NCBI GenBank assembly: GCA_025454755.1
Contig: JALONV010000007.1
Coordinates: forward strand, 1-56,848
From: Bacteroidales bacterium
Lineage (GTDB): Bacteria > Bacteroidota > Bacteroidia > Bacteroidales > VadinHA17
DNA: 56,848 nucleotides
Reading direction: 5' to 3'
A program made the position numbers and the translations under genes. Every line of letters starts with the position of its first letter. The first letter of the stretch is position 1. Shown here piece by piece: positions 36,196-45,175 of the stretch. The notes beneath the pieces are model-generated. The model saw only the letters and a list, made by a program, of their open reading frames with translations, made no database searches and was not told where the DNA came from.

Positions 36196-36861
36196 TTACA
36201 TGTTTAAATATTTCATCAGCAGGTCAAACCTTTCAGAATAGAACCGGTCAATTGAATCATCGGTGGTCACCCAGGTTTTTATATTGTAGTTATATCTTTC
36301 AAAAGTCCTTATCAGCGCAAGAAGGTCAGTAGTGTTTACCTTCAGTGTGACTTCAAGTCTTGTTGAATCTTTGGGTGATGTTATATACATGCTCAGAACC
36401 TTGATGTTATTGCTTTCAACGATCTGAGCAATCTGTGTAAGTGAATAGTCCCTTTCAATCATCTCAAGGACTATTATTCCTCCAGGCTGGTCCATCGAAG
36501 AAATTCCGGCAATATGCCGTATTAGATCGCTGGTGGTTATTACACCTTTATAATGATTGTGAGTGTCAAGTACCGGAACTACAGAAAGTTTCAGCCGCGC
36601 AGCAAGGCCTACAACCTCAAAAAGATGCTGCTCACCGGTGACAAATGGTTTCAGCAGAGTCAGCTCATGATCACCTATTGGTTCCTCAGGCTGATTCATG
36701 TCATAAATATCCGTATCGGAGATCAGGCCCAGAAAATCCTGGTTGTTCACGATTGGAAGATGAGAAATCCTGAATATCTCCATCCAGTTCAAAGCGGTCT
36801 GCCCTGTATCTGAAGTTTTCAGCGATGGAATGATCTCGGATATCAAGTCGTTAGCGACCAT
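36196..36861 (-). CDS. CBS-pair protein with ACT-like C-terminus
   Basis: A 221-residue cytoplasmic protein. Residues 1-60 and 68-125 form a CBS pair (MEIFRISHLPIVNNQDFLGLISD and LKLSVVPVLDTHNHYKGVITTSD), which bind adenosyl nucleotides. Residues 127-205 (GGIIVLEMIERDYSLTQIAQIVE ... VTLKVNTTD) look like an ACT domain, as in AcuB-type proteins. It probably senses energy or redox nucleotides. Its position before nadK, and divergent to pdxJ, is frequent in Bacteroidetes, but the target is unknown. Confidence 0.85.
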   Translation of the reverse strand: MVANDLISEIIPSLKTSDTGQTALNWMEIFRISHLPIVNNQDFLGLISDTDIYDMNQPEEPIGDHELTLLKPFVTGEQHLFEVVGLAARLKLSVVPVLDTHNHYKGVITTSDLIRHIAGISSMDQPGGIIVLEMIERDYSLTQIAQIVESNNIKVLSMYITSPKDSTRLEVTLKVNTTDLLALIRTFERYNYNIKTWVTTDDSIDRFYSERFDLLMKYLNM

Positions 36862-36953
36862 TTTTGTTAATTTTCAACTAAATTAATAAAAAAAAAGGCA
36901 GTTCTGTTAATTTTGCATACTATTACAATACGAATAAATCACGCAATTATTTT

Positions 36954-37670
36954 ATGACAAAGCTAAGCGTTAACATAAACAAGATTGCCACACTCAGGAA
37001 TGCAAGAGGAGGTAATATACCGAGTGTCCTGAATGCCGCTGTCAACTGCCAGAATTTTGGAGCAGACGGAATTACTGTTCACCCGCGCCCTGATGAACGC
37101 CATATCAGATACAGGGATGTATTTGAAATAAGGTCTATCATTAAGACCGAATTCAATATTGAAGGAAATCCTTCCGACAGCTTTATTGATCTTGTACTCT
37201 CGGTAAAACCTGATCAGGTTACGCTGGTTCCGGATCGTCACGATGCCATTACCTCAAACGCAGGCTGGGATACTCTAAGAAACAGGGTTTTTCTGACCGA
37301 TGTTGTTTCCACCTTCAAAAAAGCCGGCATAAGGACATCTCTCTTTGTGGATACAAAGGCTGTTAACATTGAAAATGCGGTAGTTACGGGCACCGACAGA
37401 ATTGAGCTCTACACCGAACCATACGCTTCAGGTTTTAATGTCAATGCAGTGGAAGCAATAGCTCCCTTCATAAAGGCTGCTGAACTTGCCAGGGAAGCAG
37501 GACTGGGACTAAATGCCGGACATGACCTGAATCTTGACAACCTCGCATATTTTCATAAAAACATCCCCTGGCTCCTGGAAGTCTCCATCGGACATGCATT
37601 GATTTCCGATGCACTCTACCTCGGTCTTGAGAATACAATCCAGATGTATAAACGACAGTTAGCCGGCTAG
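36954..37670 (+). CDS. pdxJ: Pyridoxine 5'-phosphate synthase
   Basis: A 238-residue PdxJ (TIM barrel), which condenses 1-deoxyxylulose 5-phosphate and aminoacetone phosphate to pyridoxine phosphate. Motifs are [50 protein letters not shown] and [14 protein letters not shown] (catalytic His). A perfect -7 box TAATTTTG (36908-36915) precedes the gene; no clear -33 element. It is seven bases from the next hydrolase gene. Confidence 0.95.
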   Translation: MTKLSVNINKIATLRNARGGNIPSVLNAAVNCQNFGADGITVHPRPDERHIRYRDVFEIRSIIKTEFNIEGNPSDSFIDLVLSVKPDQVTLVPDRHDAITSNAGWDTLRNRVFLTDVVSTFKKAGIRTSLFVDTKAVNIENAVVTGTDRIELYTEPYASGFNVNAVEAIAPFIKAAELAREAGLGLNAGHDLNLDNLAYFHKNIPWLLEVSIGHALISDALYLGLENTIQMYKRQLAG

Positions 37671-37677
37671 CTGAACG

Positions 37678-38478
37678 ATGAAACTCTATTACAGGAGATA
37701 TGGTGAAGGAGCTCCGCTGATAATACTTCATGGATTATATGGATCATCTGATAATTGGGTGACAATTGCCAGAAACCTGGGCAGGCATTTCACAGTTTAC
37801 CTTCCCGACCAGAGAAATCATGGTCACTCTCCGCATTCCGATGTGCATGATTATGAAGTCATGAGCGACGATCTCCTCGAATTTGTACATGATAATAAAC
37901 TCGGAAAATTCTTTCTGGCAGGTCACAGCATGGGTGGAAAAACCGCAGCCCTTTTTGCTTTAAAATGGCCGGAATTACTTGATGGACTGATTATTGCCGA
38001 CATATCTCCTTTTAAAACAAAAACCGACAATAATAAATCATTTAATCAGCACCTGGCAATTCTGAAGGTACTTGAAGATACGGATATTTCACAGGCTGTT
38101 TCAAGATCTGAAATTGAGAAACTGCTTGCCAACAGGATAGATTCTGAAAGGATCAGGGCATTGATTCTGAAAAATATACAGAGGAATACCGATGGGTATT
38201 TTTCATGGAAAATCAATAATGCTGCACTCCTCAAAAATATTGACAAAATCCTGGATAGTATAACCGGCCAGGAGTCGGCTTACGAACCTGTAACCGGATT
38301 TCCGGTAATCTTTCTTAAAGGAGAGAATTCCGATTATCTTCCACCTGATGATAAATCAAAAATCCTGAAGCTCTTCCCGGCTGCAGAATTCAGGATCATC
38401 ACGAATGCAGGACACTGGCTTCATACAGATAATCCGGAGGCAGTTACAGCAGCACTAATTAGCCTTATAAATCAATAG
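37678..38478 (+). CDS. Alpha/beta hydrolase (YbfF-like esterase)
   Basis: A 266-residue hydrolase with the oxyanion segment LIILHGLYGSSDNW, the nucleophile elbow GHSMGGKTA (about 81-89) and a catalytic His in TNAGHWLHTDNP near the C-terminus. The LPDQRNHGHS segment also fits the YbfF group. Cytoplasmic, no signal peptide. It follows pdxJ by seven bases, so is probably cotranscribed. Substrate unknown; small acyl esters are usual. Confidence 0.85.
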   Translation: MKLYYRRYGEGAPLIILHGLYGSSDNWVTIARNLGRHFTVYLPDQRNHGHSPHSDVHDYEVMSDDLLEFVHDNKLGKFFLAGHSMGGKTAALFALKWPELLDGLIIADISPFKTKTDNNKSFNQHLAILKVLEDTDISQAVSRSEIEKLLANRIDSERIRALILKNIQRNTDGYFSWKINNAALLKNIDKILDSITGQESAYEPVTGFPVIFLKGENSDYLPPDDKSKILKLFPAAEFRIITNAGHWLHTDNPEAVTAALISLINQ

Positions 38479-38483
38479 CTTTC

Positions 38484-38557
38484 AATCAGCGTTGATCTGC
38501 GTGATCTGCGGGAAAACAATTTTTCTTCCCGCTGATCTCGCTGATTTTCACAGATTA
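38484..38557. repeat. Imperfect palindrome with about 31-base arms
   Basis: The left arm at 38484-38513 contains GATCTGCGTGATCTGCGGG; the right arm at 38525-38555 contains CCCGCTGATCTCGCTGAT. They pair at about three positions in four around an 11-base centre. It fills the space between the hydrolase and the convergent exonuclease, and the exonuclease stop codon (38555-38557) falls inside its edge. This is a dispersed palindrome type I know from Bacteroidetes genomes. It may end transcription both ways. Confidence 0.85.
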
Positions 38558-39280
38558 AAATATTGTCACAGACTCGATCCTGTCGTCAGGAATGGCAGGC
38601 AGGTTAATAAAACGAAGCAGTATCCGGGCAATAGCCAGGACGTCCTTTTCACAATACCTGATTATCCTCTTCAGGTCCTTCTCTTCATAAAAGACCCTGG
38701 AAACCATGCTGCCATCAATATCATCTTTTGGTGACGGAATTCCAAGTATTGAAGTCAGCAGGTCAAGTGATGTATAATTTTTATAATCTCCGAATTTCCA
38801 CAGTTCCATTGTATCGAGATGTTTTACTTCCCAGGGCTTTTTCCCGGCGTTGTCGAGAATCTCAGGGATTATAATACTGTTGATGATCATTCTCCTGGCA
38901 ATGTAAGGAAAGTCAAATTCGCGTCCGTTATGTGCACAGAGTAATGCTTCTTTTCTTGTCAGGCAGAATTTTGAAAGCATACCCGAAAATTCTGTGAGCA
39001 GGGCTTTTTCGTCGTCATTGTAAAACGATTTCAGCCTGAATCTGGAAGGATTCTTTTCCCGTATAAATCCTACTGAGATACAAATTATCCTTCCGAATTC
39101 AGCATAAATACCTGCGCGTTCATAAACATCTCCGGCCGATTGTTCAGGCAACCGGAACAATTTTGATTTCTTATCCCACAATACCTGCATGGATTCATCG
39201 AGTTCCATCATTGATGGCGCCTGCGGGACAGTCTCGATATCGAGAAAAAGAACATCCTCAATTTTAACGTTTCCGAGCAT
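38555..39280 (-). CDS. DnaQ-fold 3'-5' exonuclease, PolB-like
   Basis: A 241-residue protein resembling the exonuclease domain of family B DNA polymerases. ExoI is FLDIETV (Asp and Glu), exoII is AHNGREFDFPYIARR, and exoIII is IIRYCEKDVLAIARI. All four acidic residues are present, so it should be active on DNA or RNA 3' ends. No polymerase domain is attached. I use the ATG at 39280, which overlaps the udk end by 17 bases; an ATG at 39316 would overlap by 53. Confidence 0.85.
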   Translation of the reverse strand: MLGNVKIEDVLFLDIETVPQAPSMMELDESMQVLWDKKSKLFRLPEQSAGDVYERAGIYAEFGRIICISVGFIREKNPSRFRLKSFYNDDEKALLTEFSGMLSKFCLTRKEALLCAHNGREFDFPYIARRMIINSIIIPEILDNAGKKPWEVKHLDTMELWKFGDYKNYTSLDLLTSILGIPSPKDDIDGSMVSRVFYEEKDLKRIIRYCEKDVLAIARILLRFINLPAIPDDRIESVTIF

Positions 39281-39905
39281 TTTTACCTTTTTGTTTATTC
39301 TGCATATTCTTTTCAATAATAGAGATAAGCACTTCGATGCCTACCTGGTTTTCTCCTCCTCCCGGTATGATTATGTCGGCATACCGTTTTGACGGCTCTA
39401 TAAACTGGAGATGTGAAGGTTTCACAGTATCATGATACCTTTCCAGTACTTTCATTACCGAGCGTCCGCGTTCAACTATGTCGCGCTGAATTACCCGCCC
39501 CAGTCGGTCATCAGCATCAGCGTCCACAAATACCTTAATATCAAGCATATCACGCAATCCCGCATCAGCAAGGATCAATATGCCTTCCACAAGGACTACC
39601 TTAGCCGGTTTGATTTGAATTGTTTCCCTGGATCTGACACAGGTAAGGTAGGAATAGATCGGCATCTCAACGGATTTGCCTTTTTTCAGCTGCTTAAGAT
39701 GATCAATGAGAAGTGTGAACTCAAGTGAATCAGGGTGGTCAAAATTTATCTTTTGTCTCTCCTCCAGGGGTATATCGCTGTTATCCCTGTAATAAGAGTC
39801 CTGAGGCATCACCACCACTTCACCTTCAGGCAACACATTCATCAGTTTCCTGACGACAGTGGTTTTTCCTGACCCTGTACCCCCTGCTATTCCAACAATA
39901 AGCAT
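39264..39905 (-). CDS. udk: Uridine kinase
   Basis: A 213-residue P-loop kinase. Walker A is GIAGGTGSGKTTV (5-17), followed by MPQDSYYRD and the NFDHPDSLEF motif typical of uridine kinase, then KVVLVEGILIL and the lid region QRDIVERGRS. It phosphorylates uridine or cytidine in pyrimidine salvage. The gene is divergent from manA and overlaps the exonuclease gene downstream. Confidence 0.93.
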   Translation of the reverse strand: MLIVGIAGGTGSGKTTVVRKLMNVLPEGEVVVMPQDSYYRDNSDIPLEERQKINFDHPDSLEFTLLIDHLKQLKKGKSVEMPIYSYLTCVRSRETIQIKPAKVVLVEGILILADAGLRDMLDIKVFVDADADDRLGRVIQRDIVERGRSVMKVLERYHDTVKPSHLQFIEPSKRYADIIIPGGGENQVGIEVLISIIEKNMQNKQKGKNARKR

Positions 39906-39955
39906 TTATTTGTATTTTTGTGTTCAATATCCATCAAAAATAATCAAAAGTTATA

Positions 39956-40966
39956 ATGTCTGAGCTCTACCCACTTAAATTTGAACCTATACTGAAAGAG
40001 AAAATCTGGGGCGGCCAGGCACTGGTAAATCGTTATTACAAGAAAGCCGATCCTTCAGTAAAGTATGGCGAGAGCTGGGAGATCTCTGCGGTATCGGAAA
40101 ATCTATCTGTTGTAAGCAACGGTTTCCTTGCAGGGAATAATATTGAAGAGCTTATTGAAGTATATATGGGAGACATCACCGGTGACGCCGTATATGATAA
40201 ATTTGGTTTGGAATTTCCTCTTTTAATTAAGCTTATTGAAGCAAGGGAAGATCTTTCTATCCAGGTTCATCCCGGCAACGAGATGGCCTGGGAACGGCAT
40301 AAGGGATACGGGAAGACAGAAATGTGGTACATTCTTGAAAGTGAAAAAGAGTCCAGAATTTTCACCGGATTTAAAGAACCAACAGATAAGGATACATATC
40401 TCAAGGCACTTAAATCAGGAGATCTTTCGCAGATAATGAATGTTGAAAGTCCGGAACCGGGAGATGTATTTTTCACTCCTGCAGGAAGGATACATGCTAT
40501 CGGCGCAGGAATAATACTTGCTGAGATACAGCAGACCTCGGATATCACCTACAGGATCTTTGACTGGAACAGGAAGGATCAGGACGGCAACGAAAGAGAA
40601 CTACATACCGATCTCGCTATTGAGGCAATAGATTTTGAGGCTGCCGGGACGAACAGCATAAGGGTAAATCCGACACTGAACAAAACAGAGAACCTGGTTA
40701 ACTGTGAATTTTTTATAACAAACATCATCTGCTTTAATGAGCTGATAAGTAAAGATTATAACCTGATAGATTCCTTTATAATATATATTTGCATCGAAGG
40801 TGAGTTTCTCATTCGATGGGATGGAAACTCGGAACCTGTAATTAAGGGAGAAACTGTCCTTCTTCCGGCAATGATAAAGGATGTCGTGCTGGAACCGTCA
40901 CCACAAGCCAGGTTACTCGAGATCTTTATAAACGAAGACATAAATAAATATAGATCAAAAAACTAG
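39956..40966 (+). CDS. manA: Mannose-6-phosphate isomerase, class I
   Basis: A 336-residue cupin enzyme that interconverts mannose 6-phosphate and fructose 6-phosphate. The zinc ligands are visible in SIQVHPGNEMAW (Gln and His), YGKTEMWYIL (Glu) and TPAGRIHAIGAGI (His), and the LAEIQQTSDITYRIFDW stretch is typical. Slightly shorter than the E. coli enzyme, as is usual for the Firmicutes/Bacteroidetes type. A -7 box (TATTTTTG, 39913-39920) lies 35 bases upstream. The lipoprotein gene begins four bases after its end. Confidence 0.93.
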   Translation: MSELYPLKFEPILKEKIWGGQALVNRYYKKADPSVKYGESWEISAVSENLSVVSNGFLAGNNIEELIEVYMGDITGDAVYDKFGLEFPLLIKLIEAREDLSIQVHPGNEMAWERHKGYGKTEMWYILESEKESRIFTGFKEPTDKDTYLKALKSGDLSQIMNVESPEPGDVFFTPAGRIHAIGAGIILAEIQQTSDITYRIFDWNRKDQDGNERELHTDLAIEAIDFEAAGTNSIRVNPTLNKTENLVNCEFFITNIICFNELISKDYNLIDSFIIYICIEGEFLIRWDGNSEPVIKGETVLLPAMIKDVVLEPSPQARLLEIFINEDINKYRSKN

Positions 40967-40970
40967 CAAC

Positions 40971-41738
40971 ATGAAGAGATTATTGTATTCACTTTTTATT
41001 ATTATCCTGATAGCAGCAATAGGTTGCAAGGGAAAAGGTCCGGGGAAAAAAGATACCGGCACTGCCACCGCTATTTCAACAGTTGCTGATACCGGATTCA
41101 CAGGAATTAAGAAGATGATGAGCGGGCAGTATGTTGTAAGCGAGATTACATTCAAGAATGGAGTTCGCGACGGACTTATGAAAACTTTCTACCAGGGCGG
41201 ACAGGTAAGGACTACCTTCTGGTATGAGAACGGCCTCAAGCAGGACTCTGCACGTTGGTATTACGAAGCAGGCCAGCTGTTCAGAACTACTCCTTTTAAA
41301 AATGATACCGTTGACGGAATCCAGAAACAGTTCTACAGAAATGGCAAGATTAGAGCTAAGATTGGCTGGAGTAAAGGGATGCGCACTCCGTTTATGCAGG
41401 AGTTTGATGCAAACGGCAAGCTCATGGGCGGATATCCGGAGATCGTCGTAAATGTCAAAGATCAATATGTTTCCAATGGCACATTCAGGATCGACCTGGA
41501 ACTCTCTGACAAGAGTAAGTATGCCATGTTTTACCTTGGTGAATTCACTGATGGCCGTTTTGATACAACCCGGTGCAAACTGCTTACAAAGGATACCGGA
41601 ACTGCAGGAATTGTGCTTAAGAAAAGCGGAACTCCCGGTCCAAATTATATAAGCGTGATTGCGAGCATCAGAACTCCCCACTTGAACAGGTATCTTGAAA
41701 GTAAGAGGATTGAACTTCCCTACAGTGATCTGAAGTAG
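40971..41738 (+). CDS. Lipoprotein with YwqK/MORN-like repeats
   Basis: A 255-residue lipoprotein; the signal ends at a lipobox-like AAIGC (Cys near residue 19). Residues 60-145 hold three or four repeats of about 23 residues of the type GxxDGLMKTFYxGGQVRTTFWYENG, as in the YwqK/MORN_2 family. The C-terminal 100 residues form a beta-rich domain without a recognised family. The annotation 'toxin-antitoxin YwqK antitoxin' is often attached to such proteins, but no toxin is nearby, so a surface-exposed structural role is more likely. Probably cotranscribed with manA and engB. Confidence 0.75.
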   Translation: MKRLLYSLFIIILIAAIGCKGKGPGKKDTGTATAISTVADTGFTGIKKMMSGQYVVSEITFKNGVRDGLMKTFYQGGQVRTTFWYENGLKQDSARWYYEAGQLFRTTPFKNDTVDGIQKQFYRNGKIRAKIGWSKGMRTPFMQEFDANGKLMGGYPEIVVNVKDQYVSNGTFRIDLELSDKSKYAMFYLGEFTDGRFDTTRCKLLTKDTGTAGIVLKKSGTPGPNYISVIASIRTPHLNRYLESKRIELPYSDLK

Positions 41739-41747
41739 AATTTTATT

Positions 41748-42356
41748 ATGATAATCCGGTCAGCTTCGTTCGTCAAAAGCAGCACAGCATTAAAACAATG
41801 TCCTGCACCGGAAAATCCGGAATTTGGCTTCATAGGGCGTTCGAATGTAGGCAAATCATCATTGATAAACATGCTGACCGGCTGGACGAAGCTGGCAAAA
41901 ATATCGGGGGAGCCCGGCAAAACAAGAACTGTAAACCATTTCCTTATAAACGGGAAGTGGTTTCTTGTTGACCTGCCTGGCTACGGATATGCAAGAGTGC
42001 CTATAAGTATCAGGAAGAATTGGATGAGGGTTGCAAGGGAATATATCCTTGGCAGGGAAAACCTGGTGTGCCTTTTCGTACTCCTTGATTCGCGACTGAA
42101 ACCACAGAGACCGGATATCGAATTCATGGAATTTCTCGGGTTGAACGGCGTACCAATTGCCAGGGTCTTCACAAAAAGTGATAAGATTACACCTTTCAAC
42201 CTTGAAAAATCCATAAAACTCCATGATACTGAAATGCTCAAAAGATGGGAGTCTCTGCCTGTGACATTCATCACTTCGTCTGTAAAAAAGAAAGGAAGGG
42301 AAGAGATTCTTGATTTCATTGAAGAATCTATCAACAACTTTTCAAACAAGGTCTGA
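41748..42356 (+). CDS. engB: Ribosome biogenesis GTP-binding protein EngB/YsxC
   Basis: A 202-residue GTPase acting in late assembly of the large ribosomal subunit. G1 is GRSNVGKSSL, the G2-region Thr is in GKTRTVNHF, G3 is DLPGYGYA, and G4 is FTKSDK. The family ITSSVKKKGREEIL (G5) is also present. Length matches. It starts nine bases after the lipoprotein gene. Confidence 0.96.
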   Translation: MIIRSASFVKSSTALKQCPAPENPEFGFIGRSNVGKSSLINMLTGWTKLAKISGEPGKTRTVNHFLINGKWFLVDLPGYGYARVPISIRKNWMRVAREYILGRENLVCLFVLLDSRLKPQRPDIEFMEFLGLNGVPIARVFTKSDKITPFNLEKSIKLHDTEMLKRWESLPVTFITSSVKKKGREEILDFIEESINNFSNKV

Positions 42357-42418
42357 TATCATCAGGAATAATTAATTTTGCAGGAGACAATCAGGATAAT
42401 TAAGCAAAAACAAGAACA

Positions 42419-43357
42419 ATGTACGGAAAAGCTCCAATGAAACTCTTTTCCTGCAGGGCTTCAAGAGAGCTCGCTGAAAAGATAGCAGAGAAACTTGGGA
42501 TTGAATTAGGTAAGAGCTCTGTCACCAGATTTTCAGATGGAGAGTTTCAGCCATGCTTCGATGAATCGGTCAGAGGCGATATGGTATTTATTGTTCAGTC
42601 TACAAATCCGCCGGCTGAAAATATGCTTGAGCTTCTGCTGATGATCGATGCGGCGAAAAGGGCTTCAGCTTATAAAGTGATTGCAGTGATCCCTTATTAT
42701 GGTTATGCCCGTCAGGACAGGAAAGACCGGCCAAGAGTATCGATCGGATCCAAACTCACGGCTGACCTGCTCAGCGCTGCAGGAGTCGACAGGATAATAA
42801 CCATGGATCTCCATGCCGATCAGATACAGGGATTTTTTAATGTCCCCGTCGACCATCTTTACAGCTCTGCACTCTTTGCCCCATATATTGAAAAACTCAA
42901 GCTTGATAACCTGACAGTTTCTGCACCCGACATGGGCGGATCAAAAAGGGCCAATGCCTATTCCCGCCACCTTCAGTCAGAAATGGTTCTTTGCTACAAG
43001 CTGAGAAAAAAACCCAACATAATTGAAGAGATGTCGATCATCGGCGAGGTCGAAGGAAGAAATGTTGTAATTGTCGACGACATGGTGGATACGGCAGGGA
43101 CACTGGTGCTGGCTGCCGACATGATGAAGGAAAGAGGTGCTACAAGTATCAGGGCATTCGCCACTCACCCTATCCTGTCGGGCAACTCGGTCGAAAGAAT
43201 AAACAACTCTGCAATCGAGGAACTGGTTGTAACTGACTCTGTTCCATTAACTATTCATTCAGATAAGATCAAAGTGCTTTCAATAGCAGATATATTTGCC
43301 AGGACAATCAAGGCAGTAAATGAAAACGAGTCGATAAGTACACATTTTGTATTTTGA
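42419..43357 (+). CDS. prs: Ribose-phosphate pyrophosphokinase
   Basis: A 312-residue PRPP synthase. SVTRFSDGEF begins the ATP-binding part, YYGYARQDRKDRPRVSI is the flexible loop, MDLHADQIQGFF is the metal-binding part, and VVIVDDMVDTAGTL is the PRPP loop. A perfect -7 box (TAATTTTG, 42373-42380) is 39 bases upstream. Two possible starts (42419 and a Met six codons on) are hard to separate. Order prs-rplY-pth-S4 is a familiar Bacteroidetes arrangement. Confidence 0.96.
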   Translation: MYGKAPMKLFSCRASRELAEKIAEKLGIELGKSSVTRFSDGEFQPCFDESVRGDMVFIVQSTNPPAENMLELLLMIDAAKRASAYKVIAVIPYYGYARQDRKDRPRVSIGSKLTADLLSAAGVDRIITMDLHADQIQGFFNVPVDHLYSSALFAPYIEKLKLDNLTVSAPDMGGSKRANAYSRHLQSEMVLCYKLRKKPNIIEEMSIIGEVEGRNVVIVDDMVDTAGTLVLAADMMKERGATSIRAFATHPILSGNSVERINNSAIEELVVTDSVPLTIHSDKIKVLSIADIFARTIKAVNENESISTHFVF

Positions 43358-43376
43358 TACCTTTGATATATATTTG
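43345..43376 (+). promoter_or_regulatory. Predicted promoter of rplY
   Basis: TTTTG at 43345-43349, a 19-base spacer and a perfect TAnnTTTG box (TATATTTG, 43369-43376) form one of the best promoter matches in the window. The -33 part lies inside the last codons of prs. The predicted leader to the rplY ATG is about 75 bases. Confidence 0.55.
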
Positions 43377-43458
43377 CAGTCCAATTTTTTAAATGTCGAA
43401 CGTGTGATGGGGAGCTTCCATAGTGGCAGCTTTTAGTAGCACAATAACACAATTTGAA

Positions 43459-44172
43459 ATGAAGACAATTGAGATCAAGGGAACGTTCAGAAATGAACTG
43501 GGTAAAAAAAGCACAAAGAAAATCAGGAAAGAAGATGGTGTACCATGCGTGATCTACGGCAAGGAAAAAAATATTCATTTCCAGGCACATGAACTCGCCT
43601 TCAAGAATCTTGTTTATACACATGAAGCACATCTCGTAAAACTGGATATCGAAGGACAGGAGTATAAAGCCGTTCTTCACGATATGCAGTTTCATCCTGT
43701 AACTGATAGAATAATTCATGCTGATTTCGTTCAGATCTTTGATGACAAGCCTGTTTTGATTGACATCCCGGTTACCGTTACCGGTGAGGCAGACGGTGTA
43801 AAAGCCGGTGGAAAATTGATTGTTAAGAAGAGACACCTTAAAGTAAGAGGATTTGCAAAAGACCTTCCGGAGAAACTGGTTGTCGATGTCACAGATCTGA
43901 AAATAGCACATTCCATTAAGGTCGGCGAACTTAAATATGATAAAATTGAACTGATCGATCCCAAGATAACCACAGTCGTTACTGTTGCAACTTCACGCGT
44001 GGCACTCAAAACAGAAGAGGAAGAGGCTGCTGAAGCTGCTGCTGCCGCTGCTGCTGCTGAAGGTGTTGAAGGTGCTGAGGCTGCTGCTCCTGCCGCTCCT
44101 GGCGAAGAAAAGGGAAAGGAAAAGGGCAAAGAGAAGGAAAAAGAGAAAGACAAAGACAAGGAAAGAAAGTAA
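43459..44172 (+). CDS. rplY: 50S ribosomal protein L25/CTC family with low-complexity tail
   Basis: A 237-residue CTC-type L25. The N-terminal domain (1-93) binds 5S rRNA: IKGTFRNELGKKSTKKIRKE, VPCVIYGKEKNIHF, DMQFHPVTDRIIHADF. The C-terminal TL5-like beta domain runs to about residue 180. The ATG at 43459 is used; an upstream GTG at 43423 would add a 12-residue lead not typical of the family. The last 55 or so residues are an extreme tail: Glu, then a run of Ala, then Gly/Glu, then alternating Lys/Glu/Asp. Such tails exist in Bacteroidetes L25 but this one is unusually long and charged. Confidence 0.95.
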   Translation: MKTIEIKGTFRNELGKKSTKKIRKEDGVPCVIYGKEKNIHFQAHELAFKNLVYTHEAHLVKLDIEGQEYKAVLHDMQFHPVTDRIIHADFVQIFDDKPVLIDIPVTVTGEADGVKAGGKLIVKKRHLKVRGFAKDLPEKLVVDVTDLKIAHSIKVGELKYDKIELIDPKITTVVTVATSRVALKTEEEEAAEAAAAAAAAEGVEGAEAAAPAAPGEEKGKEKGKEKEKEKDKDKERK

Positions 44173-44199
44173 TAATTTAATGCATAACATTCAGGCACA

Positions 44200-44787
44200 A
44201 TGAAATATTTGATAGTTGGCCTGGGAAACATAGGTGACGGTTACTCTGATACACGTCACAACATTGGATTTACAGTATTGGATGCCATGGCTGAAGCATC
44301 CAATGCTGCTTTTAAGGATAAACGATACGGATTCATAGCTTCCGTAAAATACAAAGGGAGGAATTTCATCCTGCTTAAACCTTCCACTTTCATGAACCTC
44401 AGCGGGAATGCCGTAAGATACTGGATGAAGAAAGAAAACATCCCGGTGGAAAACATCCTGATTATAGTCGATGATATTGCTCTTCCCCTCGGAAGTTTCA
44501 GGATGAGACCTAAAGGAAGTGACGGCGGCCACAATGGTCTCGCACATATTACAGCAGTCCTTGAAACTGATGAATATGCCAGGATAAGAATTGGTATTGG
44601 AAATAATTTCAGGAAGGGTACTCAGGTCAATTATGTGCTTGGCAGATGGGATGAGGAAGAAAAGAAGATACTGAGTGAAAAGATCCCCGTCGTGATTGAT
44701 ATGATCAGGTCGTTTGGAACATCAGGTGTCGAGCTTGCAATGACTGCCTTTAATAAAAAAGGAAAGCTTCCGGCCACAGATGACTGA
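44200..44787 (+). CDS. pth: Peptidyl-tRNA hydrolase
   Basis: A 195-residue Pth that recycles peptidyl-tRNA. The N-terminal loop GLGNIGDGYSDTRHNIGF carries the catalytic His; then KPSTFMNLSG (substrate Asn), VDDIALPLGSFRM and GSDGGHNGLAHI. The gene overlaps the next (S4 protein) by eight bases and follows rplY by 27. Confidence 0.96.
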   Translation: MKYLIVGLGNIGDGYSDTRHNIGFTVLDAMAEASNAAFKDKRYGFIASVKYKGRNFILLKPSTFMNLSGNAVRYWMKKENIPVENILIIVDDIALPLGSFRMRPKGSDGGHNGLAHITAVLETDEYARIRIGIGNNFRKGTQVNYVLGRWDEEEKKILSEKIPVVIDMIRSFGTSGVELAMTAFNKKGKLPATDD

Positions 44788-45175
44788 AAAAGACTCCGTA
44801 AGAATAGATAAGTATCTCTGGGCAGTCAGGATTTATAAAACCAGAAGCCTTGCCTCAGATGCCTGCAGGATGGGAAGGATCCTTATAAACAATTTCGCCG
44901 CCAAACCTTCAAGAATGATTGAAGGAGGAGAACTCATCACTGTAAAAAAGCCCCCTGTAATTTTCACTTTTAAAATAAAGATACCTATAGAAAACCGCGT
45001 TTCTGCAAAACTGGTTCCGCTCCATCTCGAAGACCTGACACCGGAAAGTGAGAAATTGAAGGTTGCGATCAGTCGTTCAGGGGCAGCAGGTTTAAGGCAA
45101 AAAGGCAGCGGCCGCCCGACAAAGAAAGAGAGACGCATCATCGACAGGTGGCAGGACGATTATAATGGCAATTAA
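44780..45175 (+). CDS. S4-domain RNA-binding protein, HslR/Hsp15-like
   Basis: A 131-residue small basic protein. Residues 8-67 are the S4 RNA-binding fold (VRIDKYLWAVRIYKTRSLA ... RILINNFAAKPSRMIEGGELITVKKP), as in Hsp15, which helps rescue 50S subunits with stalled nascent chains. The rest is a basic C-terminal tail (GSGRPTKKERR). Overlap with pth suggests joint translation. Confidence 0.9.
   Translation: MTEKDSVRIDKYLWAVRIYKTRSLASDACRMGRILINNFAAKPSRMIEGGELITVKKPPVIFTFKIKIPIENRVSAKLVPLHLEDLTPESEKLKVAISRSGAAGLRQKGSGRPTKKERRIIDRWQDDYNGN

Noticed and set aside
40971-41738. YwqK-like protein as the antitoxin of a toxin-antitoxin pair
   Set aside because: It is a lipoprotein with repeats, and neighbours are manA and engB; no toxin gene is present.
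43731-44231. A minus-strand frame rich in Ser/Phe/Ala over the end of rplY
   Set aside because: Produced by the low-complexity tail of L25 read backwards; overlaps the start of pth.
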